Shown here piece by piece: positions 26,909 through 34,195 of a DNA stretch of 64,000 nucleotides. The DNA lies in contig NZ_CP108006.1 of the NCBI RefSeq assembly GCF_036127095.1, positions 1,178,001 to 1,242,000 on the forward strand, given 5' to 3'. The DNA is from Streptomyces sp. NBC_00335. Its GTDB lineage: Bacteria; Actinomycetota; Actinomycetes; Streptomycetales; Streptomycetaceae. Position 1 is the stretch's first letter. Each line of letters starts with the position of its first letter. A program made the translations under genes and the position numbers. The notes beneath the pieces are model-generated. The model searched no databases. It saw only the letters and a list, made by a program, of their open reading frames with translations, and was not told the DNA's origin.

Positions 26909-27301
26909 CTAGGACCGGTCGATGAAGACGCTCGTGGACTTCACCCGTGCCGTCGCCCTCGCTCCGACCTCCAGGCCCAGTTCCTCCACGGCCTCCCGGG
27001 TCAGCAGCGACACCACGCGGTGCGGTCCGGCCTGGATCTCCACCTGGGCGTCGACCGTGCCCAGTTTCACGCCCGTCACGATGCCGGGGAAGGCGTTGCG
27101 CGCCGAGGTGTACGCGGCCTCCTCGCCGTCGCCGCCCTCCTGCGCGACCTCCACGCAGAACGCCGCCAGGTCCGGCCCGTCGACCATCCGCCGGGTACCG
27201 TCGCGATGCGTCGGGAACCGCTCCGCGTCGGCCCACCGCCGGGCCGTGTCTACGCTGACGCCGAGCAGCCGCGCCGCCTGGCCGATGGTGTAGGACTCCA
27301 T
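26909..27301 (-). CDS. Helix-turn-helix plus TOBE (molybdate-binding) domain protein
   Basis: 130 residues: a MerR/excisionase-type HTH at 1-50 (IGQAARLLGVSVDTARRWAD) and a single TOBE/Mop domain at about 65-128 (SARNAFPGIVTGVKLGTVDA, ending ATARVKSTSVFID). This is the layout of small molybdate-responsive or molybdate-storing regulators such as the MopI/ModE-like proteins. No modABC genes are adjacent. A molybdopterin oxidoreductase is encoded at 20.0-21.3 kb, so molybdenum is needed by the cell, but the link is only circumstantial. Confidence 0.88.
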   Translation of the reverse strand: MESYTIGQAARLLGVSVDTARRWADAERFPTHRDGTRRMVDGPDLAAFCVEVAQEGGDGEEAAYTSARNAFPGIVTGVKLGTVDAQVEIQAGPHRVVSLLTREAVEELGLEVGARATARVKSTSVFIDRS

Positions 27302-27398
27302 GCCCGCAGCCTAAGCCCTCCGCGACCGGTCCTCGCAGGCCAGGGGGCCCGCCCGGCCCGCGCGAGATCCCCGTGGGGTCCGACCCGAAAGAGGCGGC

Positions 27399-28295
27399 CT
27401 AGCCGAGCGCCCCCGCCGCCGCCCGCGCGACCGCCGCCGCGACCATCGACAGCGCGGGCGAGTCCAGCTTCCACTGCTGCCAGTACAGCGGGATGTCCAG
27501 GCTCCGCCCGGGCGCGATCACCACCAGCTTCCCCGCCTCCAGCAACGGGTCCGCCTGCACCATCGGCAGCATCGCCCAGCCCAGCCCGGCCGCCGTCGCG
27601 TCGCAGAAGCCCTCCGAGGTCGGCACGTAGTGACGCACCGTGGACGCCCCGGCCGCCGCGTCCCCCGTCAGCGCCCGCACGAACTCGTCCTGGAGCAGGT
27701 CCAGCCGGTCGAACACGACGACCGGCGCCCGGCGAAGGTCCCGCTCCACCGCCTCCCGCAGATGCCGCGCCGCGAACTCCGGGCTCGCCACCGGCAGGTA
27801 CCGCACGAGCCCCAGCCTGCGCACCGTGCACCCCGCCACGGGCACCGGCTGTGAGGTGACCGCCGCCATCACGCGCCCGTCCCGGAGCAGTTCGGTGGCG
27901 TGCGCCTCGTCCTCCCGGTGCAGTTCGAAGGAGACCGGCGGGTCCTGCGGCACCCCCGTCAGCGCGGGCAGGAACCACGTGGCCAGCGAGTCCGCGTTGA
28001 CCGCGATCGGCAGCCGCACCGGGCCCAGGCCCTCGGCCATGCCGAGCTCGGCCCGCGCGTCGCGCTCCAGCCGGACCAGCTGCCGCGCGAAGCGTACGAC
28101 GACCTCCCCGGACTCGGTCGCCCGTACGGGCTTGGTGCGCATCAAGAGCACCCGCCCGGTCCGCTGCTCCAGCGCCTTGACGCGTTGGCTGACGGCGGAC
28201 GGGGTCACGTGCAGGGCGGCGGCCGCCGCGTCGAAGGTGCCCTCGTCGATCACCGCGAGCAGGGTCCGTACCTGGTCGACAGGCAGCTCATCCAT
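27399..28295 (-). CDS. lysG: LysR family regulator, ArgP/LysG type
   Basis: A 298-residue LysR regulator of the ArgP/IciA/LysG branch: LLAVIDEGTFDAAAAALHVT in the HTH, then a binding domain with VNADSLATWFLPAL typical of this branch. It is divergent from the LysE-type exporter at 28366, as LysG is in Corynebacterium, where it activates lysE when lysine or arginine accumulate. ATG at 28295 is preceded directly by a GTG (28298); neither has a strong ribosome site, so the mRNA may be leaderless. Confidence 0.9.
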   Translation of the reverse strand: MDELPVDQVRTLLAVIDEGTFDAAAAALHVTPSAVSQRVKALEQRTGRVLLMRTKPVRATESGEVVVRFARQLVRLERDARAELGMAEGLGPVRLPIAVNADSLATWFLPALTGVPQDPPVSFELHREDEAHATELLRDGRVMAAVTSQPVPVAGCTVRRLGLVRYLPVASPEFAARHLREAVERDLRRAPVVVFDRLDLLQDEFVRALTGDAAAGASTVRHYVPTSEGFCDATAAGLGWAMLPMVQADPLLEAGKLVVIAPGRSLDIPLYWQQWKLDSPALSMVAAAVARAAAGALG

Positions 28296-28298
28296 CAC

Positions 28299-28365
28299 GC
28301 CGGCTAATGGTACGTAAGAATCTTTAGCTGTACTCCTCGCCGCGCCGCTCCTTACGGTCGAAGAC
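28299..28365. promoter_or_regulatory. Divergent lysG/lysE promoter
   Basis: A short AT-richer gap that must hold both promoters. TACGGT (28353-28358) lies 7 bp before the lysE ATG, which indicates a leaderless transcript. TAATGGTACGTAAGAATC near 28305-28322 is the likely LysG-contacted region, with a TA-rich core unlike its flanks. Confidence 0.6.
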
Positions 28366-29001
28366 ATGACACACGGCATCATCACGGCGGCCCTCGCCGG
28401 CTTCGGCACCGGTCTTTCCCTCATCGTCGCCATCGGCGCCCAGAACGCCTTCGTCCTGCGCCAAGGCGTACGCCGCCAATCGGTCCTCCCCGTGGTCGCC
28501 ATCTGCGCCCTCTCGGACGCAGCGCTCATCGCCCTCGGCGTGGCCGGCGTCGGCGCGTTCGTCACCGCCTGGCCGCCCGCCCTCACCCTCGTCGGCCTCG
28601 TCGGCGGCGCCTTCCTGATCGGCTACGGGGCCCTGGCCGCCCGCCGGGTGCTGCGCCCCGACCCGGGCGCCGCCCTCGCCGCGGACTCCACCGGCAGGGC
28701 CTCCGGCTCCGCCTCCGCCCGGCGCGCCGTGCTGACCTGCCTGGCCATGACCTGGCTCAACCCGCACGTGTACCTCGACACCGTGCTGCTGCTCGGGTCC
28801 ATCGCCGCCGGCCGCGGCGACCTGCGCTGGGCCTTCGGCGCCGGGGCCGTCCTGGCGAGCCTCATCTGGTTCGGCGCGCTCGGCTACGGCGCCCGGCTGC
28901 TGAGCGGCCCGCTCGGCAAGCCCTCGGCCTGGCGGGCCCTGGACGGCCTCGTCGCGGCGACCATGGTCACGATGGGCGGCCTGCTCCTCGTCCGGGCCTG
29001 A
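28366..29001 (+). CDS. lysE: LysE/ArgO family amino-acid exporter
   Basis: 211 residues and six predicted transmembrane helices. The family signature SLIVAIGAQNAFVLRQGVRR (about 18-37) and the TWLNPHVYLDTVLLLGS block (about 130-146) are both intact. It exports lysine or arginine and is controlled by the divergent LysG-type regulator. Confidence 0.93.
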   Translation: MTHGIITAALAGFGTGLSLIVAIGAQNAFVLRQGVRRQSVLPVVAICALSDAALIALGVAGVGAFVTAWPPALTLVGLVGGAFLIGYGALAARRVLRPDPGAALAADSTGRASGSASARRAVLTCLAMTWLNPHVYLDTVLLLGSIAAGRGDLRWAFGAGAVLASLIWFGALGYGARLLSGPLGKPSAWRALDGLVAATMVTMGGLLLVRA

Positions 29002-29140
29002 CCCTCCGCCCCCGCGCGTACGTGGCTTCCACCCACCGAGGTCCACCCCATGGACACTCCCCGAGTGGGTACGGATCACCCTGCCCCGCCACCTCACACG
29101 TCACCTCGTACGTCATCTCCCCGCCCTTCCAGGAGCCCCC

Positions 29141-30208
29141 GTGCCGGATCAGCCCCCGCCTCCGCCCGCGTCCCCCTCCACCGATTCGGCCCGCGCCTAC
29201 TACGCCGCCCAGCCCTCCCCCCTCGTGGCCGCCACCGGCATCGTGCTGGACCAGCGCGGGCGGGTGCTCGTCCTCACCACCTCCTACAAGGCGGAGCTGG
29301 AGCTCCCGGGCGGATGCGTGGAGGACACCGAGACCCCGGAGGAGGGACTGGCACGCGAGCTGAAGGAGGAGCTGGACCTGAGCGTGCCGGTCGGGCGGCT
29401 GCTCGCCGTGGACTCCCGCCCGCCGGGGCCGCTCGGCCGCTCCCTCGTCGTCCACGTCCACCTCGTCGGACCGCTCACGACCGAGGAGGCCTCGGCGATC
29501 TCCTTCCCGGACGGGGAGATCACCGAGGCGCGCTGGCTCAGCCCGGAGGAGGCCTACGAGGCCCTGTCGACCCCGAAGGCCTCCCGCCTGCGCGCCTCCC
29601 TTGCCGCCCTGTACTCCGGCTCTCTCGCCCACCTGATCGACGCGGTCCCGCAGCCCGGATCACCGGCCGGCCTCGACCCCGCGCGCCGGGCGGAGCTGGA
29701 GCACGCGAACGCCTACGACCCCGCCGGCCACCGCGCCGCCCGCCCCAAGGCCCTCACTGCGGCGAGCGTGCTGTTCACCGACTCCGCGGGCGGGGTCCTG
29801 CTGGTGCGGCCCGCGTACGGCGATCCGGACCACTGGAACCTGCCCGGCGGCGGCATCGACAGCGACCTCGGCGAGATCCCGCGCGACGCGGCCCGCCGCG
29901 AGATCCTCGAAGAGCTCGGCCTCGACCTCGCCCCCGGCAGGCTGCTCGCCGTCAACTGGTCCCACCGGTCCGGCTATCCGGCCCGGGTCCGCTTCCTCTA
30001 CGACGGCGGCACCCTCGACGCCACCGCCCTGGCCCGGATCCGCCTGCCCGAGGCGGAGCTCCTCGCATGGCGCGCGGTCCCCCCGGCCGAACTGCGCCGG
30101 TTCGCCAAACCGGCGCTCCGCCGCCAGATCGAAGCCTGCCTCTCGGCCCGCACCACGGCCGCCGGCCCCCTCGAACTGCACGCGGGGCGACGGGTGGATC
30201 AGACCTAG
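29141..30208 (+). CDS. Protein with two Nudix hydrolase domains
   Basis: 355 residues with two consecutive Nudix domains. The first box is GGCVEDTETPEEGLARELKE (about 57-76). The second, around 235-258, has GGGID then REILEELGLDL, but its loop between the glycine and the glutamate is two residues longer than the GX5E consensus. The N-terminus is Pro/Ser-rich. GTG 29141 has AGGAG 5 bp upstream. Double-Nudix proteins hydrolyse nucleoside diphosphate derivatives; the substrate is unknown. Confidence 0.9.
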   Translation: MPDQPPPPPASPSTDSARAYYAAQPSPLVAATGIVLDQRGRVLVLTTSYKAELELPGGCVEDTETPEEGLARELKEELDLSVPVGRLLAVDSRPPGPLGRSLVVHVHLVGPLTTEEASAISFPDGEITEARWLSPEEAYEALSTPKASRLRASLAALYSGSLAHLIDAVPQPGSPAGLDPARRAELEHANAYDPAGHRAARPKALTAASVLFTDSAGGVLLVRPAYGDPDHWNLPGGGIDSDLGEIPRDAARREILEELGLDLAPGRLLAVNWSHRSGYPARVRFLYDGGTLDATALARIRLPEAELLAWRAVPPAELRRFAKPALRRQIEACLSARTTAAGPLELHAGRRVDQT

Positions 30209-30217
30209 ACAGCGAAG

Positions 30218-30254
30218 AAGGCGGCGCCGCCGGTCGATCCGGCGGCGCCGCCTT
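30218..30254. terminator. Strong bidirectional terminator
   Basis: AAGGCGGCGCCGCCGG (30218-30233) pairs base for base with CCGGCGGCGCCGCCTT (30239-30254), loop TCGAT. This 16-bp perfect stem directly after the Nudix gene ends transcription from both sides. Confidence 0.88.
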
Positions 30255-30274
30255 CCTGCTTCGGGTGGGTCAGG

Positions 30275-30334
30275 TCAGAAGAGGTTGGCGACGCTGGTGG
30301 CCCAGCCGCCCCCGCCGACCAGCAGACGGCTCAT
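30275..30334 (-). CDS. Possible 19-residue micro-ORF
   Basis: An ATG frame on the minus strand downstream of the VOC gene encodes MSRLLVGGGGWATSVANLF and a stop. The Gly-rich, hydrophobic sequence is not typical of a shadow frame. There is no Shine-Dalgarno site, so expression is doubtful unless it is read through from the VOC gene. Listed for completeness. Confidence 0.22.
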   Translation of the reverse strand: MSRLLVGGGGWATSVANLF

Positions 30335-30378
30335 CGGGGATTTTGCTGCACCAAACAGACGTCCCGGTCCCCTACGGG

Positions 30379-30771
30379 CTACTTCGGCTCGGTCGCGAGC
30401 TGGATCAGGTTGCCGCAGGTGTCGTCGAAGACGGCGGTGGTGACGGGGCCCATCTCCAGCGGCTCCTGCGTGAAGCGGACGCCGAGGCCGCGCAGGCGCT
30501 CGTACTCCGCGCTGACGTCGTCGACGGCGAACTGGGCGAGCGGGATGCCGTCCTCGACGAGCGCGTCCCGGTAGGTCCTGGCGGCCGGGTGGGCGGCGGG
30601 CTCCAGGAGGAGTTCGGTACCGCCGGGCTCTTCGGGCGAGACCACGGTCAGCCACCGGTGCTCCCCGCCCAGCGGGACGTCGTGCTTCTTCACGAACCCG
30701 AGGATCTCGGTGTAGAAGTGCAGGGCCTTGGCCTGGTCGTCGACGAAGACGCTGGTCAGGTGGATCTTCAT
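30379..30771 (-). CDS. VOC (glyoxalase/bleomycin-resistance) family protein
   Basis: A 130-residue single vicinal-oxygen-chelate unit: VFVDDQAKALHFYTEILGF, then GGEHRWLTVVSPEEPGG, ELLLEP and GNLIQLATEP, the metal-ligand strands of the fold. The ATG overlaps the stop of the ArsR gene (ATGA at 30768-30771). It is thus the target of that regulator and probably deals with a small electrophile or antibiotic. Exact substrate unknown. Confidence 0.9.
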   Translation of the reverse strand: MKIHLTSVFVDDQAKALHFYTEILGFVKKHDVPLGGEHRWLTVVSPEEPGGTELLLEPAAHPAARTYRDALVEDGIPLAQFAVDDVSAEYERLRGLGVRFTQEPLEMGPVTTAVFDDTCGNLIQLATEPK

Positions 30772-31070
30772 GGGGTGCTCTCTTCCGGTCCGGACGGGTC
30801 GGGCAGGCGCCATCGCTCGGCGATCTGCCGCAGCGGGGCCGTGTTCAGGTCATGGAACTTGTACCGGCCTTCCCGCCTGGTCTCGACGAGTCCGGCGGCC
30901 TCCAGCACGGCGAGGTGCTGCGAGACGCCCTGGCGCGAGATGCCGAGCCGATGCTTCATCGTCAGCCGCGAGCAGATCTCGAACAGCGTCTGCCCGGACT
31001 TCTCCGCGAGCTCGTCGAGGATGGTGCGGCGGGTCGGGTCGGCCAAAGCTCTGAAGAGTTCGTCGGCCAC
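30768..31070 (-). CDS. ArsR family transcriptional regulator
   Basis: A 100-residue winged-helix repressor: FRALADPTRRTILDEL, ISRQGVSQHLAVLEAAGLV and TRREGRYKFHDLNTAPL. No metal-binding cysteine pair (ELCVCD) is visible, so it is a non-metal ArsR member, like the VOC-linked ones. The GTG at 31070 is preferred because the promoter -10 (TATCCT, 31077-31082) puts transcription start at or near it. It is the first gene of the arsR-VOC operon and probably autoregulated through the operator at 31079-31104. Confidence 0.85.
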   Translation of the reverse strand: MADELFRALADPTRRTILDELAEKSGQTLFEICSRLTMKHRLGISRQGVSQHLAVLEAAGLVETRREGRYKFHDLNTAPLRQIAERWRLPDPSGPEESTP

Positions 31071-31076
31071 CCCCAC

Positions 31077-31106
31077 AGGATAGGCAAGCAATCACTTGCC
31101 TATCAA
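31077..31106 (-). promoter_or_regulatory. arsR promoter with embedded palindromic operator
   Basis: On the minus strand TTGATA (31101-31106), an 18-bp spacer and TATCCT (31077-31082) form a near-consensus promoter. A perfect inverted repeat, GATAGGCAAG (31079-31088) and CTTGCCTATC (31095-31104) with CAATCA between, overlaps both hexamers. Binding of an ArsR dimer would block RNA polymerase directly. Confidence 0.82.
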
Positions 31107-31208
31107 GTCGACGACGACTTCGTCCGGAGGCGAATCCTTTTCGGACCCGCCCGCCTCTTGTCCGTGTACCGGCCGACCGGGCCGAGTAGGACACAGGAGG
31201 AAACACCC

Positions 31209-31298
31209 ATGATGATCACCAGCCTCGTAGTGCTCGGCACCCTGCTCGTGGGCGCGTGCAGCTGGCACCTGCTGCGGCGCTACAAGGGCCGGATCTGA
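31209..31298 (+). CDS. 29-residue membrane micro-protein upstream of an ECF sigma gene
   Basis: MMITSLVVLGTLLVGACSWH then LLRRYKGRI: a single hydrophobic helix with one Cys and a basic tail. The ATG has AGGAGG (31195-31200) 8 bp upstream, a much better ribosome site than most genes here. It is followed 40 bp later by the ECF sigma factor. It could sense membrane state or tune the sigma factor; no known family is recognised. Confidence 0.6.
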   Translation: MMITSLVVLGTLLVGACSWHLLRRYKGRI

Positions 31299-31338
31299 GC
31301 AGAGCCCGTGCCGAACGCCTACCGGGAATGAGCACCAC

Positions 31339-31911
31339 ATGAACCAACGCTTCGCCTGGCCGGACGAGCGGCTGATCAAGGCCGCCCAGGACGGCGATGT
31401 CACGTCACTCACCACCGTCGTCATGGAATCGCAGCCGCACGTACGCAAGTTCGCCCTGTCGCTCTGCGCCTCGCCGCAGGACGCGGAGGACGCGGCGCAG
31501 GAGGCGCTGATCATCCTCTACCGGAAGATCGGCAGCCTGCGGGCCACCGGCGCCCTCGCCTCGTGGATGTTCCGGATCGTGCGCAACGAGTGCCTCCGGC
31601 AGCTACGGACGCTCGCCTCGCGGCGCGAGGAAGCGCCGGCCGCACCGGCGCCCACGGAACGGTCCGCCGAGGACGCCGTGCTGCACGGGCTGGAGGCGGA
31701 GCGGATCGCGGCCGCCCTCAGCTCCCTCCCCCGCGACCAGCGGCAGATCCTGATCCTGCGGGACGTCCAGGGCCTGCCCGGCAAGACCGTCGCCGATGCG
31801 CTCGGCCTGAGCACGGCCGCGATGAAATCGCGGCTGCACAGAGCACGCGCGGCACTGCGCCACTCACTGGCGGCGATCGACCAACCCGTCCAAGGAGACT
31901 CACGACCGTGA
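31339..31911 (+). CDS. RNA polymerase ECF sigma factor
   Basis: 190 residues with sigma region 2 at about 20-85 (DAEDAAQEALIILYRKIGSL) and region 4 at about 115-175 (LPRDQRQILILRDVQGLPGKTVADALGL, then STAAMKSRLHRARAALR). No typical anti-sigma gene with an HXXXCXXC motif follows; the next gene is a DUF2892-like membrane protein with CPTC. The stop overlaps that gene's GTG (GTGA at 31908-31911). Confidence 0.93.
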   Translation: MNQRFAWPDERLIKAAQDGDVTSLTTVVMESQPHVRKFALSLCASPQDAEDAAQEALIILYRKIGSLRATGALASWMFRIVRNECLRQLRTLASRREEAPAAPAPTERSAEDAVLHGLEAERIAAALSSLPRDQRQILILRDVQGLPGKTVADALGLSTAAMKSRLHRARAALRHSLAAIDQPVQGDSRP

Positions 31912-32252
31912 ACACCGTCGACAGCGTGAAGCCCGTCAACACCCCGGGGCCCGCACGACCCTCACAACCCGCAGCGCCCGAAAGGAACTTCGCCAGCGCG
32001 TCCGTCCCGCGCCACCTGGCGCGCGGCGCCATCGGCTTCGGCCTGATCATCGGCTCGATCGCCCTGGTGCCCGTCATCGGTCCGGTCGCCCTGCTGGCGG
32101 CCGCGCCGGCCCTCGTCGTCTTCCGCGGCTGCCCCACGTGCTGGCTGGTCGGCCTGGCACAGACCGTCTCCCGCGGCCGCCTGGAACGCCAGTGCGCGGA
32201 CGGCGCCTGCACCCTCACCAAGGCGCACCCGGCAGCGAAGTCGGCGCGGTAG
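31908..32252 (+). CDS. DUF2892-like (YgaP-type) membrane protein with CPTC motif
   Basis: 114 residues: a polar N-terminal 35, two adjoining hydrophobic segments (about 46-80), then GCPTCWLVGLAQT and a tail with two more cysteines (QCADGACTLT). This arrangement resembles DUF2892/YgaP transmembrane units, with a CxxC typical of redox centres. Coupled to the sigma gene by a GTGA overlap with AAGGAG upstream. It may act as a membrane redox sensor or anti-sigma; this is inference. Confidence 0.72.
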   Translation: MNTVDSVKPVNTPGPARPSQPAAPERNFASASVPRHLARGAIGFGLIIGSIALVPVIGPVALLAAAPALVVFRGCPTCWLVGLAQTVSRGRLERQCADGACTLTKAHPAAKSAR

Positions 32253-32341
32253 CCGGCAGCCCGGCGGACGAACAACTCACTTTCACCCGTATCGGGTTGA
32301 ATCAGGATTTTCGTCAAGGCGTCGACGGGTCGCGTGCAAGG

Positions 32342-33886
32342 ATGTCGGCCGTGACCAGTTCGCCCTCCTCGCCCGTGGCCGAGAGCACGCCCCGCTCCTA
32401 CGGCCTGGGCCCCCGCGCCGCCGCCCTGCTCGTTTTCTGGTCGTCGGCCGCGGTCCTGGTGGTGGAGATCGTCGCCTTGCGGCTCCTGGCTCCCTACCTC
32501 GGCCTCACCCTCGAAACCAGCACCATGGTGATCGGCATCGCCCTCACCGCGATCGCCCTCGGCTCCTGGCTGGGCGGGCGCCTCGCCGACCAGGTCAATC
32601 CACGCCGGCTCATCGGCCCCTCACTCGGGCTGTCGGGAGCGGTCGTGGCGCTCACCCCCGCCGTGCTGCGCACCACGGCCGAGTGGGCTCCGGCGATGCT
32701 CTTCCTGATCGCGGCGCTGACCATCCTCGTGCCGGGCGCGCTGCTCTCCGCGGTGACGCCGATCGTCACCAAGCTACGTCTCACCAGCCTCGCCGAAACC
32801 GGCACGGTCGTCGGCCGGCTGTCCGGCGTCGGCACCGTCGGCGCCATCTTCGGCACGGTCCTCACCGGCTTCGTCCTCATCGCGCGCCTGCCGGTCAGCG
32901 GCATCCTGATCGGCCTCGGCACCCTGCTGGTGGCCGGCTCGGCACTGACCGAGTGGCGAACCCGGGGGTGGACCGGCGCTCCCGCCCTCGCACTCGTGGT
33001 CCTAGCCGGCGGCCTCGCCACGACGGTCGCACCGGGCGCCTGTGACACGGAGACCCGGTACCACTGCGCACGGGTCGTCGCGGACCCCGACCGGGGCAGC
33101 GGCCGCACACTCGTTCTGGACGGAGTGCGGCACTCCTACGTGGACGTCGACGACCCGACCTTCCTCAAGTTCGAGTACGTCCGCGCCATCGCCGCGGTCG
33201 TCGATGCCTCCTTCCCCAGGGGCGAGGCACTGGCCGCCCACCACCTGGGCGGCGGCGGCCTCACCTTCCCCCGCTACCTCGCGGCCACCCGGCCCGGCAC
33301 GCGCAGCCTGGTGTCCGAGATCGACAGCGGGGTCGTGCGCATCGACCGCGACCGACTGGGGCTGAGTTCACAGGGCGGCATCGACGTGCGCGTCGAGGAC
33401 GGCCGGCTCGGCCTGCGGCGCGTGGCCTCGGCCAGCCGCGACCTCGTCGTCGGCGATGCCTTCGGGGGCGTCAGCGTGCCGTGGCACCTCACCACGGTGG
33501 AAGCGATGACCGACGTACGGCGGGTGCTCGACGAGGACGGCCTGTACGTGGCCAACCTCATCGACCACGACGATCTGGCCTTCGCACGCGCCGAAGTGGC
33601 CACCATCGCCAAAGCCTTCGGACACGTCGCCCTCGTCGGCGAACCGGCCGACATCGGCCTCGACCCGAGCGCCACCCGCAAGGGCGGCAATCTGGTGGTG
33701 GTCGCTTCCAACCGGCCGATCGACGCCGCCGCGACCCAGACAGCGCTGGACGCCGGGCAGACGGGCTGGAAGATCACCACCGGCAACGGCCTCACCACCT
33801 GGATCGACGGCGCCCGACCGCTCACGGACGACCACGCACCCGTCGACCAGCTCCTCCAGGCCTACGGCCCGCGGAGCAGCGGGTAA
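32342..33886 (+). CDS. Fused membrane protein with spermidine-synthase-like domain
   Basis: 514 residues: about seven transmembrane helices up to residue 220 (VEIVALRLLAPYLGLTLETS is the family signature), then a spermidine-synthase-like methyltransferase fold (about 230-505) with the nucleotide-binding GGGGLTFPRY and the acidic EIDSGVVRID. The DGRLGL and DLVVGDAFGG blocks complete the SpeE-like site. Such fused proteins are common in actinomycetes; a polyamine product is not proved. ATG 32342 is used; GTG 32351 is possible. Confidence 0.88.
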   Translation: MSAVTSSPSSPVAESTPRSYGLGPRAAALLVFWSSAAVLVVEIVALRLLAPYLGLTLETSTMVIGIALTAIALGSWLGGRLADQVNPRRLIGPSLGLSGAVVALTPAVLRTTAEWAPAMLFLIAALTILVPGALLSAVTPIVTKLRLTSLAETGTVVGRLSGVGTVGAIFGTVLTGFVLIARLPVSGILIGLGTLLVAGSALTEWRTRGWTGAPALALVVLAGGLATTVAPGACDTETRYHCARVVADPDRGSGRTLVLDGVRHSYVDVDDPTFLKFEYVRAIAAVVDASFPRGEALAAHHLGGGGLTFPRYLAATRPGTRSLVSEIDSGVVRIDRDRLGLSSQGGIDVRVEDGRLGLRRVASASRDLVVGDAFGGVSVPWHLTTVEAMTDVRRVLDEDGLYVANLIDHDDLAFARAEVATIAKAFGHVALVGEPADIGLDPSATRKGGNLVVVASNRPIDAAATQTALDAGQTGWKITTGNGLTTWIDGARPLTDDHAPVDQLLQAYGPRSSG

Positions 33887-33912
33887 GGGGACAACACCCC
33901 CGGAAACGGGAA

Positions 33913-33944
33913 AGGCCGTTCTCTCACGGATGAGAGAACGGCCT
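33913..33944. terminator. Perfect 14-bp terminator hairpin
   Basis: AGGCCGTTCTCTCA (33913-33926), loop CGGA, TGAGAGAACGGCCT (33931-33944). It separates the spermidine-synthase-like gene (plus) and tRNA-Pro (minus) and ends both transcripts. Confidence 0.9.
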
Positions 33945-33965
33945 CCGACCTGCGTTTCCGCACAG

Positions 33966-34039
<74 letters not shown>

Positions 34040-34158
34040 ATGCCCGTTGACCTGGGGTTTCCCCTGGTTGAACGCGCAGGAGAACGATACCGCACTTCGG
34101 GAGGTGGTCGCGCGCACCTTTCCTCTCCTTGGCGGGGCGAGGGTGAAACGAGCGGGTG

Positions 34159-34189
34159 TTGACCTCAAGTCCGCTTCAGGTTGCACGAT
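34159..34189 (+). promoter_or_regulatory. MerR-type promoter/operator of the transketolase pair
   Basis: TTGACC (34159-34164), a 19-bp spacer and a CACGAT-like -10 (34184-34189) flank the inverted repeat ACCTCAAG-tccg-CTTCAGGT (34162-34181; one mismatch). A 19-bp spacer with a spanning palindrome is the hallmark of MerR-family promoters and the half-sites resemble SoxR/MerR-type CCTCAAG boxes. The ATG at 34196 sits 7 bp after the -10, so the transcript is leaderless. No MerR gene is adjacent. Confidence 0.72.
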
Positions 34190-34195
34190 CGGTCC

